DNA of 27,832 nt from the NCBI GenBank assembly GCA_003118195.1, contig BEXV01001703.1, forward strand, positions 63,878-91,709, read 5' to 3'. Both the position numbers and the translations under genes were made by a program. Numbering within the stretch: position 1 is the stretch's first letter; every line of letters begins with the position of its first letter. Below are positions 12,001 through 17,624 of the stretch, one piece after another. This stretch comes from Hemicentrotus pulcherrimus. Lineage: Eukaryota > Echinodermata > Echinoidea > Camarodonta > Strongylocentrotidae. Below the pieces are notes generated by a model that was not told the DNA's origin, ran no database searches, and worked only from the letters and a program-made list of their open reading frames with translations.

Positions 12001-12287
12001 GGAATTTCTTCTACCAAGTATCTGTTAACTTGACCTGCGTGAAGTATGGAACATATAGTATTTTGTTTTGTTTTGTTTTGTTTCGTTTTGTTTTTTTTGT
12101 TTTGGGGGGGAGGGGGTACAGAAGTTGTTGTTGCGATACCTGAAGCTTCTTCATGTTACCTACTTGAATGAAACCAAAAAACAGAAAACAAAACATTAAA
12201 CGATATAAGAATTGAGATGAAATTAAAATCCTGACTTATCTACCTCCATTCCAGTGTCATCTTCTAGAAGGGCAATCAGCTCACAAT
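722..12287 (-). CDS. UBR4: UBR4 (p600) E3 ubiquitin ligase, 3' part of gene, 16 exons
   Basis: UBR4 is a giant (about 5,200 residues in mammals) cytoplasmic N-degron/quality-control E3 ligase that ends in an armadillo-like scaffold and a zinc-binding hemi-RING catalytic module. Sixteen minus-strand exons, described individually, encode about 686 codons that read continuously with matching phases at every junction and GT-AG borders. They align colinearly with the UBR4 C-terminal region as I recall it: [82 protein letters not shown]. The final exon(s), about 100 residues after GAT, lie left of base 722. The exon upstream of 12287 lies in the 19.5-20.2 kb array or further right. Family assignment is very secure; exact protein numbering cannot be given. 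Confidence 0.95.
947..1634 (-). other. UBR4 intron O-P
   Basis: AT-rich intron. Apart from the exon O relic and a poly-G tract near 1483-1498, I see no coding or structured feature in it. Confidence 0.8.
1446..1590 (-). pseudogene. Degenerate partial copy of UBR4 exon O
   Basis: On the minus strand this reads [17 protein letters not shown], then GEGEE and a stop, against [20 protein letters not shown] in the intact exon. Past an indel and a poly-G/C run it reads MDMAFYVFN, against MHMALYVIN. The splice donor position has changed from ACgtaag to ATGTAA. It is clearly homologous at nucleotide level (a 30-base block around the FERSFSDD codons is almost identical) but frame-broken, so it is a relic, not an alternative exon. 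Confidence 0.85.
1635..1829 (-). CDS. UBR4: UBR4 exon O
   Basis: 195 nt with acceptor ccag and donor gtaag. Encodes [18 protein letters not shown], then [20 protein letters not shown], a Gly-rich SGGGGRQSN loop and [17 protein letters not shown]. All blocks match the UBR4 C-terminal module following the hemi-RING. Phase in 1 base, phase out 2 bases, fitting exons N and P. A broken copy of this exon lies immediately downstream at about 1446-1590. Confidence 0.95.
1830..2435 (-). other. UBR4 intron N-O
   Basis: AT-rich intron without recognisable repeats. A 69-codon plus-strand open frame (2170-2379) is present but matches nothing I know and has no splice or codon signature; I treat it as chance. 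Confidence 0.7.
2436..2561 (-). CDS. UBR4: UBR4 exon N
   Basis: 126 nt, acceptor attcag, donor gtgagc. Encodes [20 protein letters not shown], then [20 protein letters not shown] and LAR. This block directly follows the hemi-RING zinc ligands in UBR4 and is among the best conserved parts of the protein. Phases 1 in and 2 out agree with exons M and O. Confidence 0.95.
2941..3018 (-). pseudogene. Tandem partial copy 1 of UBR4 exon M
   Basis: Reads [18 protein letters not shown] in the exon frame: a 6-nt in-frame deletion removes FN relative to exon M, and the frame remains open. The donor has changed to AAG|gcaag (GC donor type). A further, very degenerate fragment of the same unit seems to start near 2826. 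Together with copy 2 and exon M this makes a tandem array with periods of about 210 and 173 bases, the difference being microsatellite length. Confidence 0.7.
3151..3230 (-). pseudogene. Tandem partial copy 2 of UBR4 exon M
   Basis: The 3' half of exon M is repeated here with its intact donor (gtgag at 3146-3150). The minus-strand frame stays open and reads [20 protein letters not shown] against [20 protein letters not shown] in the real exon; the first His of the zinc cluster has become Tyr. Upstream of the match the sequence is GA-rich, with no polypyrimidine tract, so no convincing acceptor is seen. Most likely a pseudo-exon, but it is the relic closest to being usable. Confidence 0.75.
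3324..3457 (-). CDS. UBR4: UBR4 exon M, second half of hemi-RING zinc module
   Basis: 134 nt with a perfect poly-pyrimidine acceptor (ttttttttacag) and donor gtgag. Encodes [39 protein letters not shown] and HVAAV. The His/Cys cluster in [11 protein letters not shown] supplies zinc ligands of the UBR4 catalytic hemi-RING together with the CCICREGY of exon L (family knowledge). Its 3' half is tandemly repeated downstream at 3151-3230 and 2941-3018. Confidence 0.95.
3458..4017 (-). other. UBR4 intron L-M
   Basis: AT-rich intron; no exon relic, TIR element or ORF of note seen. Confidence 0.75.
4018..4140 (-). CDS. UBR4: UBR4 exon L, CCICREGY zinc-binding exon
   Basis: 123 nt, phase 0 at both ends, acceptor tccag, donor gtaag. 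Encodes [40 protein letters not shown] and K. The Cys-Cys-Ile-Cys cluster is the first zinc-ligand group of the UBR4 hemi-RING; the second group is in exon M. The TNEKGQV start is typical of UBR4. Confidence 0.96.
4141..4562 (-). other. UBR4 intron K-L with CT microsatellites
   Basis: Pyrimidine-rich intron (plus strand) with (CT)n tracts near 4330-4346 and 4507-4532 and poly-C near 4267-4275. It contains the probable exon K relic. Confidence 0.75.
4355..4405 (-). pseudogene. Probable degenerate copy of the 3' end of UBR4 exon K
   Basis: Plus-strand CCAACATTCCAAAAGCTCC followed by TAGCTGTTCTTCATCGC resembles the exon K end (CCGACATGCCCAGTGCACC, then TAGCTGTTTCATCCTCATCGC), with a 10-base identical core, scattered mismatches and a short deletion. 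It is flanked by CT-rich sequence as exon K is. Weak by itself, but it fits the pattern seen for other exons. Confidence 0.45.
4563..4781 (-). CDS. UBR4: UBR4 exon K
   Basis: 219 nt, phase 0 both ends, acceptor catag, donor gtaag. Encodes [60 protein letters not shown] and [13 protein letters not shown]. The Lys/Arg-rich helix ([16 protein letters not shown]) and the EEGIGSL motif are hallmark UBR4 sequence just before the zinc module. Confidence 0.96.
4782..5438 (-). other. UBR4 intron J-K
   Basis: AT-rich intron with short trinucleotide runs: (TCA)n near 4972-4990 and (ACC)n near 5381-5403. Nothing else recognised. Confidence 0.75.
5439..5538 (-). CDS. UBR4: UBR4 exon J
   Basis: 100 nt, acceptor ttcag, donor gtaag. 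Completes a split Asn codon, then [20 protein letters not shown] and [13 protein letters not shown], matching the UBR4 LDxxxWKxFLSxPALPxxLR segment. It joins exon K in phase 0. Confidence 0.94.
5539..6228 (-). other. UBR4 intron I-J
   Basis: Contains a two-copy tandem repeat (5922-6192) with an n at the unit junction; the remainder is AT-rich and featureless. Confidence 0.7.
5922..6192. repeat. Two-copy diverged tandem repeat, unit about 135-140 bp
   Basis: Both units start with a C-run followed by an A-rich stretch and TTGTATT, then TGGTTACAAC. They continue through ATGCTTCTTACRACCTT and TTATTTGTATCAAAAA and end GGTCATCYAG. The ambiguous base n at 6057 lies exactly between the units, suggesting a gap or collapsed copies in the assembly. 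Confidence 0.8.
6229..6329 (-). CDS. UBR4: UBR4 exon I
   Basis: 101 nt, acceptor tttag, donor gtaag. Encodes [20 protein letters not shown] and [13 protein letters not shown] plus two bases. Matches the UBR4 segment NNxNGxQLKDLI. Phase 0 in, 2 out. Confidence 0.92.
6330..6804 (-). other. UBR4 intron H-I
   Basis: AT-rich intron; nothing recognisable. Confidence 0.75.
6805..6877 (-). CDS. UBR4: UBR4 exon H
   Basis: 73 nt, acceptor actag, donor gtaag. Encodes [20 protein letters not shown] and AGIE after completing a Lys codon. It matches the acidic DEDHSGDD...CFCKIAAGI region of UBR4 but is more diverged than its neighbours. Confidence 0.9.
6878..7925 (-). other. UBR4 intron G-H
   Basis: About 1 kb intron containing the 374-bp TIR element at 6990-7363. 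The rest is AT-rich with no recognised gene; a short minus-strand open frame at 7313-7510 overlaps the TIR end and is not credible as a gene. Confidence 0.7.
6990..7363. mobile_element. TIR element (MITE-like), 374 bp
   Basis: Left end GTAAATCTCTGTGTATAAG and right end, read in reverse complement, GTAAATCTCTGTATAAAGAC form terminal inverted repeats of about 25 bases. No ORF of note inside. Non-autonomous DNA element of unknown family inside UBR4 intron G-H. Confidence 0.7.
7926..8116 (-). CDS. UBR4: UBR4 exon G
   Basis: 191 nt, acceptor tgcag, donor gtaag. Encodes [60 protein letters not shown] and DLD plus two bases of Lys. Corresponds to the UBR4 segment with FVRSxxSVLQGLLRIIPYLSFGE, an armadillo-like repeat. 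Phase 0 in, 2 out. Confidence 0.96.
8117..8512 (-). other. UBR4 intron F-G
   Basis: No repeat or ORF recognised. Confidence 0.7.
8513..8635 (-). CDS. UBR4: UBR4 exon F
   Basis: 123 nt, phase 0 both ends, acceptor tacag, donor gtgag. Encodes [40 protein letters not shown] and K. Matches the UBR4 ...VAEQVLSIMEIILDExNxEPL segment. Confidence 0.95.
9165..9229 (-). pseudogene. Probable degenerate copy of the 3' end of UBR4 exon E
   Basis: Aligns to the exon E 3' end with roughly 75% identity over about 60 bases. Shared blocks are ATTGAGAA next to the donor, TGTT.AGGG, GCATTCC and TTCA.TGAGAC. The donor AC (plus strand) has become AG. It lies about 600 bases 3' of the source exon, outside the neighbouring TIR element. 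Confidence 0.55.
9305..9742. mobile_element. Long-TIR palindromic element (MITE/foldback-like), about 438 bp
   Basis: Ends read TTACAGGGGAAATTCACCC and, reverse-complemented, TTAAAGGGGAACTCCATCC. The inverted similarity continues inward for about 60 bases (CTGATATTAMGTTRGTTTWA...) and resumes near the centre (TTGATCAATCAAACACAAATT against AATTTGTGTTTGATTGATC). Nearly the whole element could fold as a hairpin. No coding capacity. Confidence 0.82.
9765..9918 (-). CDS. UBR4: UBR4 exon E
   Basis: 154 nt, acceptor accag, donor gtaat (slightly weak). Encodes [40 protein letters not shown] and [11 protein letters not shown]. Matches UBR4 HLLTVLLKLFSYCVKVKVNRQ...LNVMLGTLN. Completes an Arg codon from exon D and leaves in phase 0. 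Confidence 0.94.
9919..10515 (-). other. UBR4 intron D-E
   Basis: AT-rich intron; no relic, repeat or ORF that I can support. Confidence 0.7.
10516..10597 (-). CDS. UBR4: UBR4 exon D
   Basis: 82 nt, acceptor tatag, donor gtaag. With one base from exon C it encodes [20 protein letters not shown] and GLAVMLH plus two bases. Matches the acidic DEEEDEEEVYKMAGVMAxCGGLxCML region of UBR4. Confidence 0.93.
10598..11178 (-). other. UBR4 intron C-D
   Basis: AT-rich intron with a relic of exon C at about 11027-11105; otherwise nothing recognised. Confidence 0.7.
11027..11105 (-). pseudogene. Degenerate copy of the 3' half of UBR4 exon C
   Basis: Plus-strand GTTATCCACAGATTCAATAA, then ACTCTTCAGTAACAT, matches exon C (GTTATCCACAGATTCAATGA, ACTCTTCAGTAGCAT) almost base for base. 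On the minus strand it reads [12 protein letters not shown] against [12 protein letters not shown], with an in-frame stop just upstream. Similarity fades towards 11105. It lies 75-150 bases 3' of the intact exon. Confidence 0.75.
11179..11266 (-). CDS. UBR4: UBR4 exon C
   Basis: 88 nt, acceptor gatag, donor gtaag. Encodes [20 protein letters not shown] and FIESVDNTN plus one base, matching UBR4 [25 protein letters not shown]. Phase 0 in, 1 out. Confidence 0.96.
11267..11667 (-). other. UBR4 intron B-C
   Basis: GA-rich on the plus strand from about 11360 to 11640 (interrupted AGAGA runs). The long minus-strand open frame across it is a low-complexity artefact joined to exons B and C. Confidence 0.75.
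11668..11748 (-). CDS. UBR4: UBR4 exon B
   Basis: 81 nt, phase 0 both ends, acceptor tgtag, donor gtagg. Encodes [20 protein letters not shown] and IWCPDNE, a signature UBR4 block. Confidence 0.96.
11749..12243 (-). other. UBR4 intron A-B with (TTTTG)n microsatellite
   Basis: A TTTTG pentanucleotide run occupies about 12060-12105, followed by a poly-G stretch. No other feature. Confidence 0.75.
12244..12287 (-). CDS. UBR4: UBR4 exon A
   Basis: 44 nt, acceptor atacag, donor gtagat. Two bases complete a split codon, then [14 protein letters not shown], which runs directly into exon B (LLVNNK), as in UBR4. The incoming phase (one base needed) is exactly that left by the 73-nt exon copies at 19.6-20.2 kb, giving [17 protein letters not shown] across the junction. 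Confidence 0.95.
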
Positions 12288-13249
12288 CTGTATTAAAAGT
12301 GAAACAAATAATGATTACAATTAACCTCCTGCCTACTGAAACTGAGTGGTTTTATAATGAGAGCAATCAGTAGTCAAAGATTTTAATGGTATTATCTAAT
12401 AATTGTTGACATGGCCATGATAGTAGTTTAATTGCTTATCCACAGTGCCTTTGAATATACAAATAAAAACAACTCTGAAATTTTCAAGAAAAGAAATGTT
12501 TAGTACAGGGAATGAAAGATGAATTTTAAAAAGAATTATAATTACGAATGTTTTTGAAATCACATATATTATCATAACTAGAGCAGATATATCAAAGAAA
12601 TTTGATACAACAATCAACACCATCAAATCTTCATCTTCATCTTCAGGCACAGACTCTCAGTTAACACTTTTCTACCACACTTTTATCAGTTTCTGGCTGT
12701 GTCAAATAGGAGCAGTTTAAGTACACAGCCCAAGTAAAATGCTGTCAGCTTAGTCTCATAATGCCAACACTGTTACACACAGCGACTGACAAGGGTTTTG
12801 CCTGCAAAGTAATATAATTATAATCTCATGCTTTCCATCATCTTTTAAACTGATTTTCAATATTGCATTTTCAAAAGTGAATAAATGACCTGTAGTTCAT
12901 TACATAGAAAATCAGCTATCAAGCTGCTGACTACAATCTTGTGTTAAGGTTTTTTGTTAATTCACTTAAAAGTCTTACACTAAATGTATTAATTTTACAG
13001 GCAACATGCATCCATGGTATCTACAGTGTATGTAAATACCTGCATGAGAAAAAGCAATATCAGTAATATTCTGATCAACAACAAAAAAGTTCTTATCTAC
13101 AGCAGAAAAATGAATATTTGTTGTATATGTACATGTAAATTCATATACATGTATGGTAATGAGATTGCATATCAAGATTTGACTTTGACTTTAACACAGC
13201 TGTGCACATTCTCATGGAAAAAAAGATAAGTTTTTGGTAGTTAATTAAT
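12288..13249 (-). other. Large UBR4 intron, proximal part
   Basis: AT-rich with TACATGTA motifs. No exon, TIR element or credible ORF found up to the start of the duplicated receptor block near 13250. Confidence 0.6.
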
Positions 13250-14451
13250 AACAGGTGGTTTATGTATGAACACCATTCTTTCATTCTCAGTTGTATGTAC
13301 ATGTATGAACCAGTTAGAAACTTTTAACCATATCAAATGGTGTGTTCAACCTAAGCAAAGGATGTACTGCAAACATAGGTAAGCATGCACCAATATTCCA
13401 TATGGTTATCTACTCCTCCTTAATATTAAACATCATTAAACTTCATTTTGATTATTTGTAGAAACAATTATATTCCTACAATTAAACAAAAAAAGTTATT
13501 GGACATAAATGTCATGTATGAACATGAAATTTTGCATTACACGTACATGGACTGTGTATGACATTTTCTCAAAATCTATACGTACTTACTTAGAGATGCA
13601 ATCAGGCCTTCAAACCCCCTTTAATAAGTGATGATTTATTTTTTTAAACTACAGTATGTGGATGTCATGATTTCAGGTCAAAAGAAAAAGGTTATACTAT
13701 TGTGTCACATGTGTTTTCATTGTGTAAAGTCAAAAAAATAATAAAATGTGATTTACTTTCACAAACTGGTTATTCCATGCTACTGATCAAAGCTGTAATG
13801 GAAAGTACTTGGTATCTTTTTTGGTGATATTTGGTGAGAAACATCTGGATAAGACTGCGACTTAAAACTCTTCCTTAGAAAAAGGAAGTATCTTTACCAA
13901 TGAACCTTATCAGCGACCATACTTCACTAAACATAGAAATCCACTGCTTTACTTTGTTCTCCATTTCAATGGAAACTTTTTAGATGACATTTATTCTACA
14001 ACACAAGAAAATCCCCGGTTACGTATCCTATACCAATTGGACTCATTGGAGTATAATGCAGCTAGAGCATCAAACCACATCTGTAGAGCTCTGTAAAACA
14101 GGATTTGATCATTCCTACATTCTGATTGTGGGAAGATTTTACTTCAATCGCCAAGATAAGATCCCACCAGAAGCAGATCTAAACATTAGAATTCACTTTC
14201 TGAGTCAATTGGAAGAAGTTGTTGGAGTTGTACAACTTTAAAATATCCCATTGTCACGAAGGACTTCGCTGACGTACACTGAAGTTGCATGCATGCCCAT
14301 AGCATAGGAAATAAGCAAAACGGAGCTGTGGGAACTGTATAACATTCTGTTAAAAACAGAAAATATTTACCTGGAATAGTATTTTCATGTACATAAGTCA
14401 GTTATATTTGTTAGCTCAAAACTTGAAATAGACATTTCAATTGTGTTTTTT
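13250..14451 (+). repeat. 5' flank of receptor gene 1, duplicated upstream of gene 3
   Basis: Matches 22170-23752 in order. Shared blocks include AACCATATCAAATRGTG, CAAAGGATGTACTRCAAA, GGTAAGCATGCAYCAATATT, TTATTCCATGCTACT, AGCTAGAGCATCAAACCAC and CATAAGTCAGTTMTATTTGT. It should hold the promoter and any 5'-UTR exon, but I cannot place a transcription start. An 85-codon open frame at 13984-14241 is disrupted in the copy at 22951-23184, so it is probably not coding. Confidence 0.75.
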
Positions 14452-14455
14452 CAGT
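14441..14455 (+). promoter_or_regulatory. Candidate splice acceptor in the 5' leader of gene 1
   Basis: A T-rich tract followed by TTTTTTCAG ends at 14454, 37 bases before the ATG. The equivalent site upstream of gene 3 (TTTCTGTCCAG ending at 23755) is kept despite divergence around it. This suggests a 5'-UTR intron in front of an otherwise uninterrupted coding exon. The corresponding site for gene 2 is lost at the n (15675). Confidence 0.5.
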
Positions 14456-14491
14456 GTTTCTTATCCATTAAGTCTGAAGTTTAAGAGGAAA

Positions 14492-15439
14492 ATGGAAAAG
14501 AGCCTTTCCCTAATTTTTACTATGTTGATGATATTCAGTGAATACACAGAATGTAATTCAAAGGTGATATACATCCAAGAAGGTGAAGTGGCAAAGCTAA
14601 TTTTCCAATATCCATGTGACAGCACAGAAGTTACATTAAGGCATGGGTATCAATCACCATTTTACATTTCAGAAAATCCTGAATCTAGGTCATTGCCCCC
14701 CAATAAATTTGTACTGCCTGTCAATCAGAATACAAGTGGAATTGAAAAGTGCTCAATCCATCTAACTATTGACCCTGTTTTGAGAGATGATGAAGGTACA
14801 TATATTCTCACTGTTTTTAAGAATGGGGTTATGCTACCCGAATATCCAAGAATTGGGTTACGTGTGACCTTTCCTCCCGGCAAGGCTTCGTGTGAATCAA
14901 GTAATGATTATAATGGTGAGTGGGTTTCGTTACACTGCACAGCTCCACTCGGAACTATAGCAGGTCACATTATTTGCTATCAGAATGGTATGAGACTTCC
15001 TAAATTGACTCAACCAGTAGAAAACAGAGGAACATTAAGTCAGGGAATATTGGTCAGATCAGCATACCCTGTATATTGCTGTTCAAATATCTTGAAACAT
15101 TTTACTGACATATGTGAATGTACTCACTGCTGCTGGGATCCAATTCAAAATACCAAATGCACTGACATATCAGACCCTTGTCCTGTTTCCTTGTCTACAC
15201 ATGATCCCAAATTATTCAATGACCAGCGAAATACAGACCCTACTCTTCCTTCCACTCAAGAAACAGCAACGGAAAAGTCTAACATCCAAGATGAATTTGT
15301 AAATTCCAATAATGAATGGCAAACATCAATTAGTATTTGGAGTACAGTGTTTATGATCTTTGCAATTCTAGCTGTGGTGTATTGTTGCAAAGGGGAAAAC
15401 AACAAAATACTGGTAACCAAAAACTGCATTTCACAATAA
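14492..15439 (+). CDS. Ig-like type I membrane receptor, paralogue 1 (315 aa)
   Basis: No named family recognised. Residues 1-21 form a signal peptide (hydrophobic SLSLIFTMLMIF). Residues about 23-127 form an Ig V-like domain with B-strand FQYPC (C42), a second Cys at 87 and the F-strand hallmark D-E-G-T-Y (100-104), but no Cys after that Tyr. Residues about 130-205 form a second Ig-like domain (C134, C149, C162, C196/C197). A Cys-rich segment (CECTHCCW, 208-215) and a Ser/Thr-rich stalk follow, then a transmembrane helix about 280-299 and a 16-residue tail without ITIM. One N-glycosylation sequon at N80. I start at 14492 because the in-frame ATG at 14441 precedes a splice acceptor and the MEKS/MSLF start is shared with the paralogues. 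AATAAA overlaps the stop and recurs at 15493. Coding is intronless. The last ~45 codons are unlike genes 2 and 3. Confidence 0.85.
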   Translation: MEKSLSLIFTMLMIFSEYTECNSKVIYIQEGEVAKLIFQYPCDSTEVTLRHGYQSPFYISENPESRSLPPNKFVLPVNQNTSGIEKCSIHLTIDPVLRDDEGTYILTVFKNGVMLPEYPRIGLRVTFPPGKASCESSNDYNGEWVSLHCTAPLGTIAGHIICYQNGMRLPKLTQPVENRGTLSQGILVRSAYPVYCCSNILKHFTDICECTHCCWDPIQNTKCTDISDPCPVSLSTHDPKLFNDQRNTDPTLPSTQETATEKSNIQDEFVNSNNEWQTSISIWSTVFMIFAILAVVYCCKGENNKILVTKNCISQ

Positions 15440-15702
15440 ACATGAAACTTATAAGTATAATAGTATATTAATAGTATAATTTACATGTTCATAATAAATT
15501 TCACTCTATGACTGTATATTAAACATTTATCATATTTTCAATAGAAACGCCGAACATTTTTTTACGCTCATTTAAATTAGTGTTTTTTAAGTTTAAGAAT
15601 ACCCTTTTTAATTAATTAATTATTTGATACACCCAAGCATACTATATTGACCACTTGCCAATTTACTTTTTATGNCCATTAAGTCTGAAGTTTAAGAGGA
15701 AA
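15440..15702 (+). other. Spacer between receptor genes 1 and 2, with assembly n
   Basis: 263 bases, AT-rich, with AATAAA at 15493-15498. The n at 15675 abuts CCATTAAGTCTGAAGTTTAA, the leader shared with gene 1, while the sequence left of n has no similarity to the gene 1 or gene 3 upstream flank. The true 5' flank of gene 2 is therefore probably missing or collapsed here. Confidence 0.7.
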
Positions 15703-16665
15703 ATGGAAAAGAGCCTTTCCCTAATTTTTACTATGTTGATGATATTCAGCAAAAATAGGGAATGTAATTCAACAGTGATATACATCCAAGAAGGGAAAGT
15801 GGCAAAGCTAATTTTCCAATATCCATGTAACAGTACGGAAGTTACATTAAGACATGGATATAAGTTACCATTTTACAATTCGGCAAATCCTGAATCTAGC
15901 TCATTGCCTCCCAATAAATTTGTACTGCCTGTCAATCAGAAAAGAAGTGGAATTGAAAAGTGCTCAATCCATCTGACTATTGACCCTGTTTTGAGAGATG
16001 ATGTTGGTACATATATTCTGACTGTTTATAAGAATGGTGTCATGCTACCAGAGTATCCGAGAATTGGGTTACGTGTTAACTATCCTCCCGGTAAGGCTTC
16101 GTGTGAATCAAGTAATGATTATAATGATGGAGAGTGGCTTTCGTTACACTGCACAGTTCCACTCGGAACTATAGAAGGTCAGATCATTTGCTATCAAAAT
16201 GGTATGAGACTTCCCTCACTGAGTAAACAAATAGAAAGTGGTGAGACTTTAGAACAGATCATATTGGTCAGATCAGCATATCCAGTATATTGCTGTTCAA
16301 ATATCTCACAACATTATACTGACATCTGTGATTGTACCGACTGCTGCTGGGATCCCATTCAAAATATCCAATGCACTGAGATATTACACCCTTGTTATGT
16401 TCCCTTATCTACACACGAGTCCACATTATCATATGACCATACATATACAGACCTTACTCTTCCTTTCACTTTAGAAACGACAACAGAACAGTCTATAATC
16501 CAAGAGAAACTTGTATCTCCTGGTATCTCACTGTATATATCAAGTGGTATTTTGATTCCGGCGATCATGGTCTTAGCAGTGATGTATCATCACCAGATTA
16601 AGAAAAACAAGAAACTTACCCAACAACTGCATGTTATCAGACAGGATAATGATTCAAAAATCTAA
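15703..16665 (+). CDS. Ig-like type I membrane receptor, paralogue 2 (320 aa)
   Basis: Same layout as paralogue 1. Signal peptide with MEKSLSLIFTMLMIF identical to gene 1; V-like Ig domain with YPC, KCSIHLTIDP and D-V-G-T-Y; second Ig-like domain from PPGKASCESS to VYCCS; Cys-rich CDCTDCCWDP segment; Thr-rich stalk; transmembrane helix within LYISSGILIPAIMVLAVMY; 27-residue basic tail (YHHQIKKNKK...). Sequons include N22 and N43. The ectodomain is very close to gene 1, but the membrane anchor and tail match gene 3. Start chosen by alignment with gene 1, as the frame upstream crosses the n at 15675. A possible polyadenylation signal AATAAA lies at 17077. Confidence 0.85.
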   Translation: MEKSLSLIFTMLMIFSKNRECNSTVIYIQEGKVAKLIFQYPCNSTEVTLRHGYKLPFYNSANPESSSLPPNKFVLPVNQKRSGIEKCSIHLTIDPVLRDDVGTYILTVYKNGVMLPEYPRIGLRVNYPPGKASCESSNDYNDGEWLSLHCTVPLGTIEGQIICYQNGMRLPSLSKQIESGETLEQIILVRSAYPVYCCSNISQHYTDICDCTDCCWDPIQNIQCTEILHPCYVPLSTHESTLSYDHTYTDLTLPFTLETTTEQSIIQEKLVSPGISLYISSGILIPAIMVLAVMYHHQIKKNKKLTQQLHVIRQDNDSKI

Positions 16666-17624
16666 TGCATAATTGCATAAGTACCATGAAGTGATCAGGC
16701 AAGATACTCAAGGCAATACAAAGGACAAAATATGATAAAGCACAGTACAAAAAACTACATTGTAGAAAATGTGGTGTCAGATCTTTGATGACAATTCAGA
16801 TGTACAGTAAGTGATGTTTACTTGTAATACACTGTAATAGCAAGATGAATTGACTGTTCGGATATATGTATTTACACTGTGGGCAGAATAAGACAAGTAT
16901 AGCAGTAATCAATTTTCTATTTAGTTTCTGGCTACATCATTTTATCTCTTATCTTTTATTATGGCTTGATAATATTTCTTGGTTTCTCACATGTTTGTAT
17001 GCATGATTATACTACTCGTTGGTCATTTGTAGAATTTGGGATATGTATATTTAACCTGTTTAGATATATACACTAAAATAAAACAAGTATAGAAATATTC
17101 TATTTTTGCATCATATTGTATATTTGAGCAATATTCTATTTTAATAAGATATTCTATATTTGTATTATTTTGTGTAACATCATTTTATCTACAATCTCTT
17201 ACTTTGACAAATATATCTTGGTTTCTAATATGCTATACTGGTTACATGTCATTTACAGTATTGCTTAATATCAAAGGGGTCAATATTTTTGGCATTATTT
17301 AATTCAGTTACATGTATTGGGTAGAAGGGCTTGTTTTTCAACTTTAGTTTCTTCTTCTTAAAAAACCAAAACAATGTATAAGCCAACAAAGGACTACTAT
17401 GGTTGAATCAAAGCCTGTAGATTCAATATTGTATTAAAATGAGAGTAGATTTCTTTCAAAGTTCTTCTCATTAAAGTATTCTACGTTCATATTATTGTTT
17501 GATGTTACTTATCCAATATTCATTTACATTTTGCTTTATAAGAATGTTCATATAAACATTACGTTTCTGTTGAATTTAAAGTTCAAATACATTTTCTATT
17601 CCTTGTCTGACAGTTTTGAGCAAT
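16666..17624 (+). repeat. 3' flank of receptor gene 2, duplicated after gene 3
   Basis: AT-rich sequence whose blocks recur in order after gene 3 (24752-26694), for example GTGATGTTYACTYGTRAT, TTTCTCACATGTTTGTATGC and GGGGTCAATATTT. No gene seen. Confidence 0.65.

Noticed and set aside
12396..12650. Minus-strand open frame with acidic start and hydrophobic body as a further UBR4 exon
   Set aside because: No UBR4 similarity or splice context; the exon that precedes exon A is accounted for by the array at 19.5-20.2 kb.
14441..14491. In-frame ATG at 14441 extending receptor 1 by 17 residues
   Set aside because: It lies 5' of a strong acceptor (TTTTTTCAG ending 14454), the added residues are not signal-peptide-like and gene 3 lacks them.
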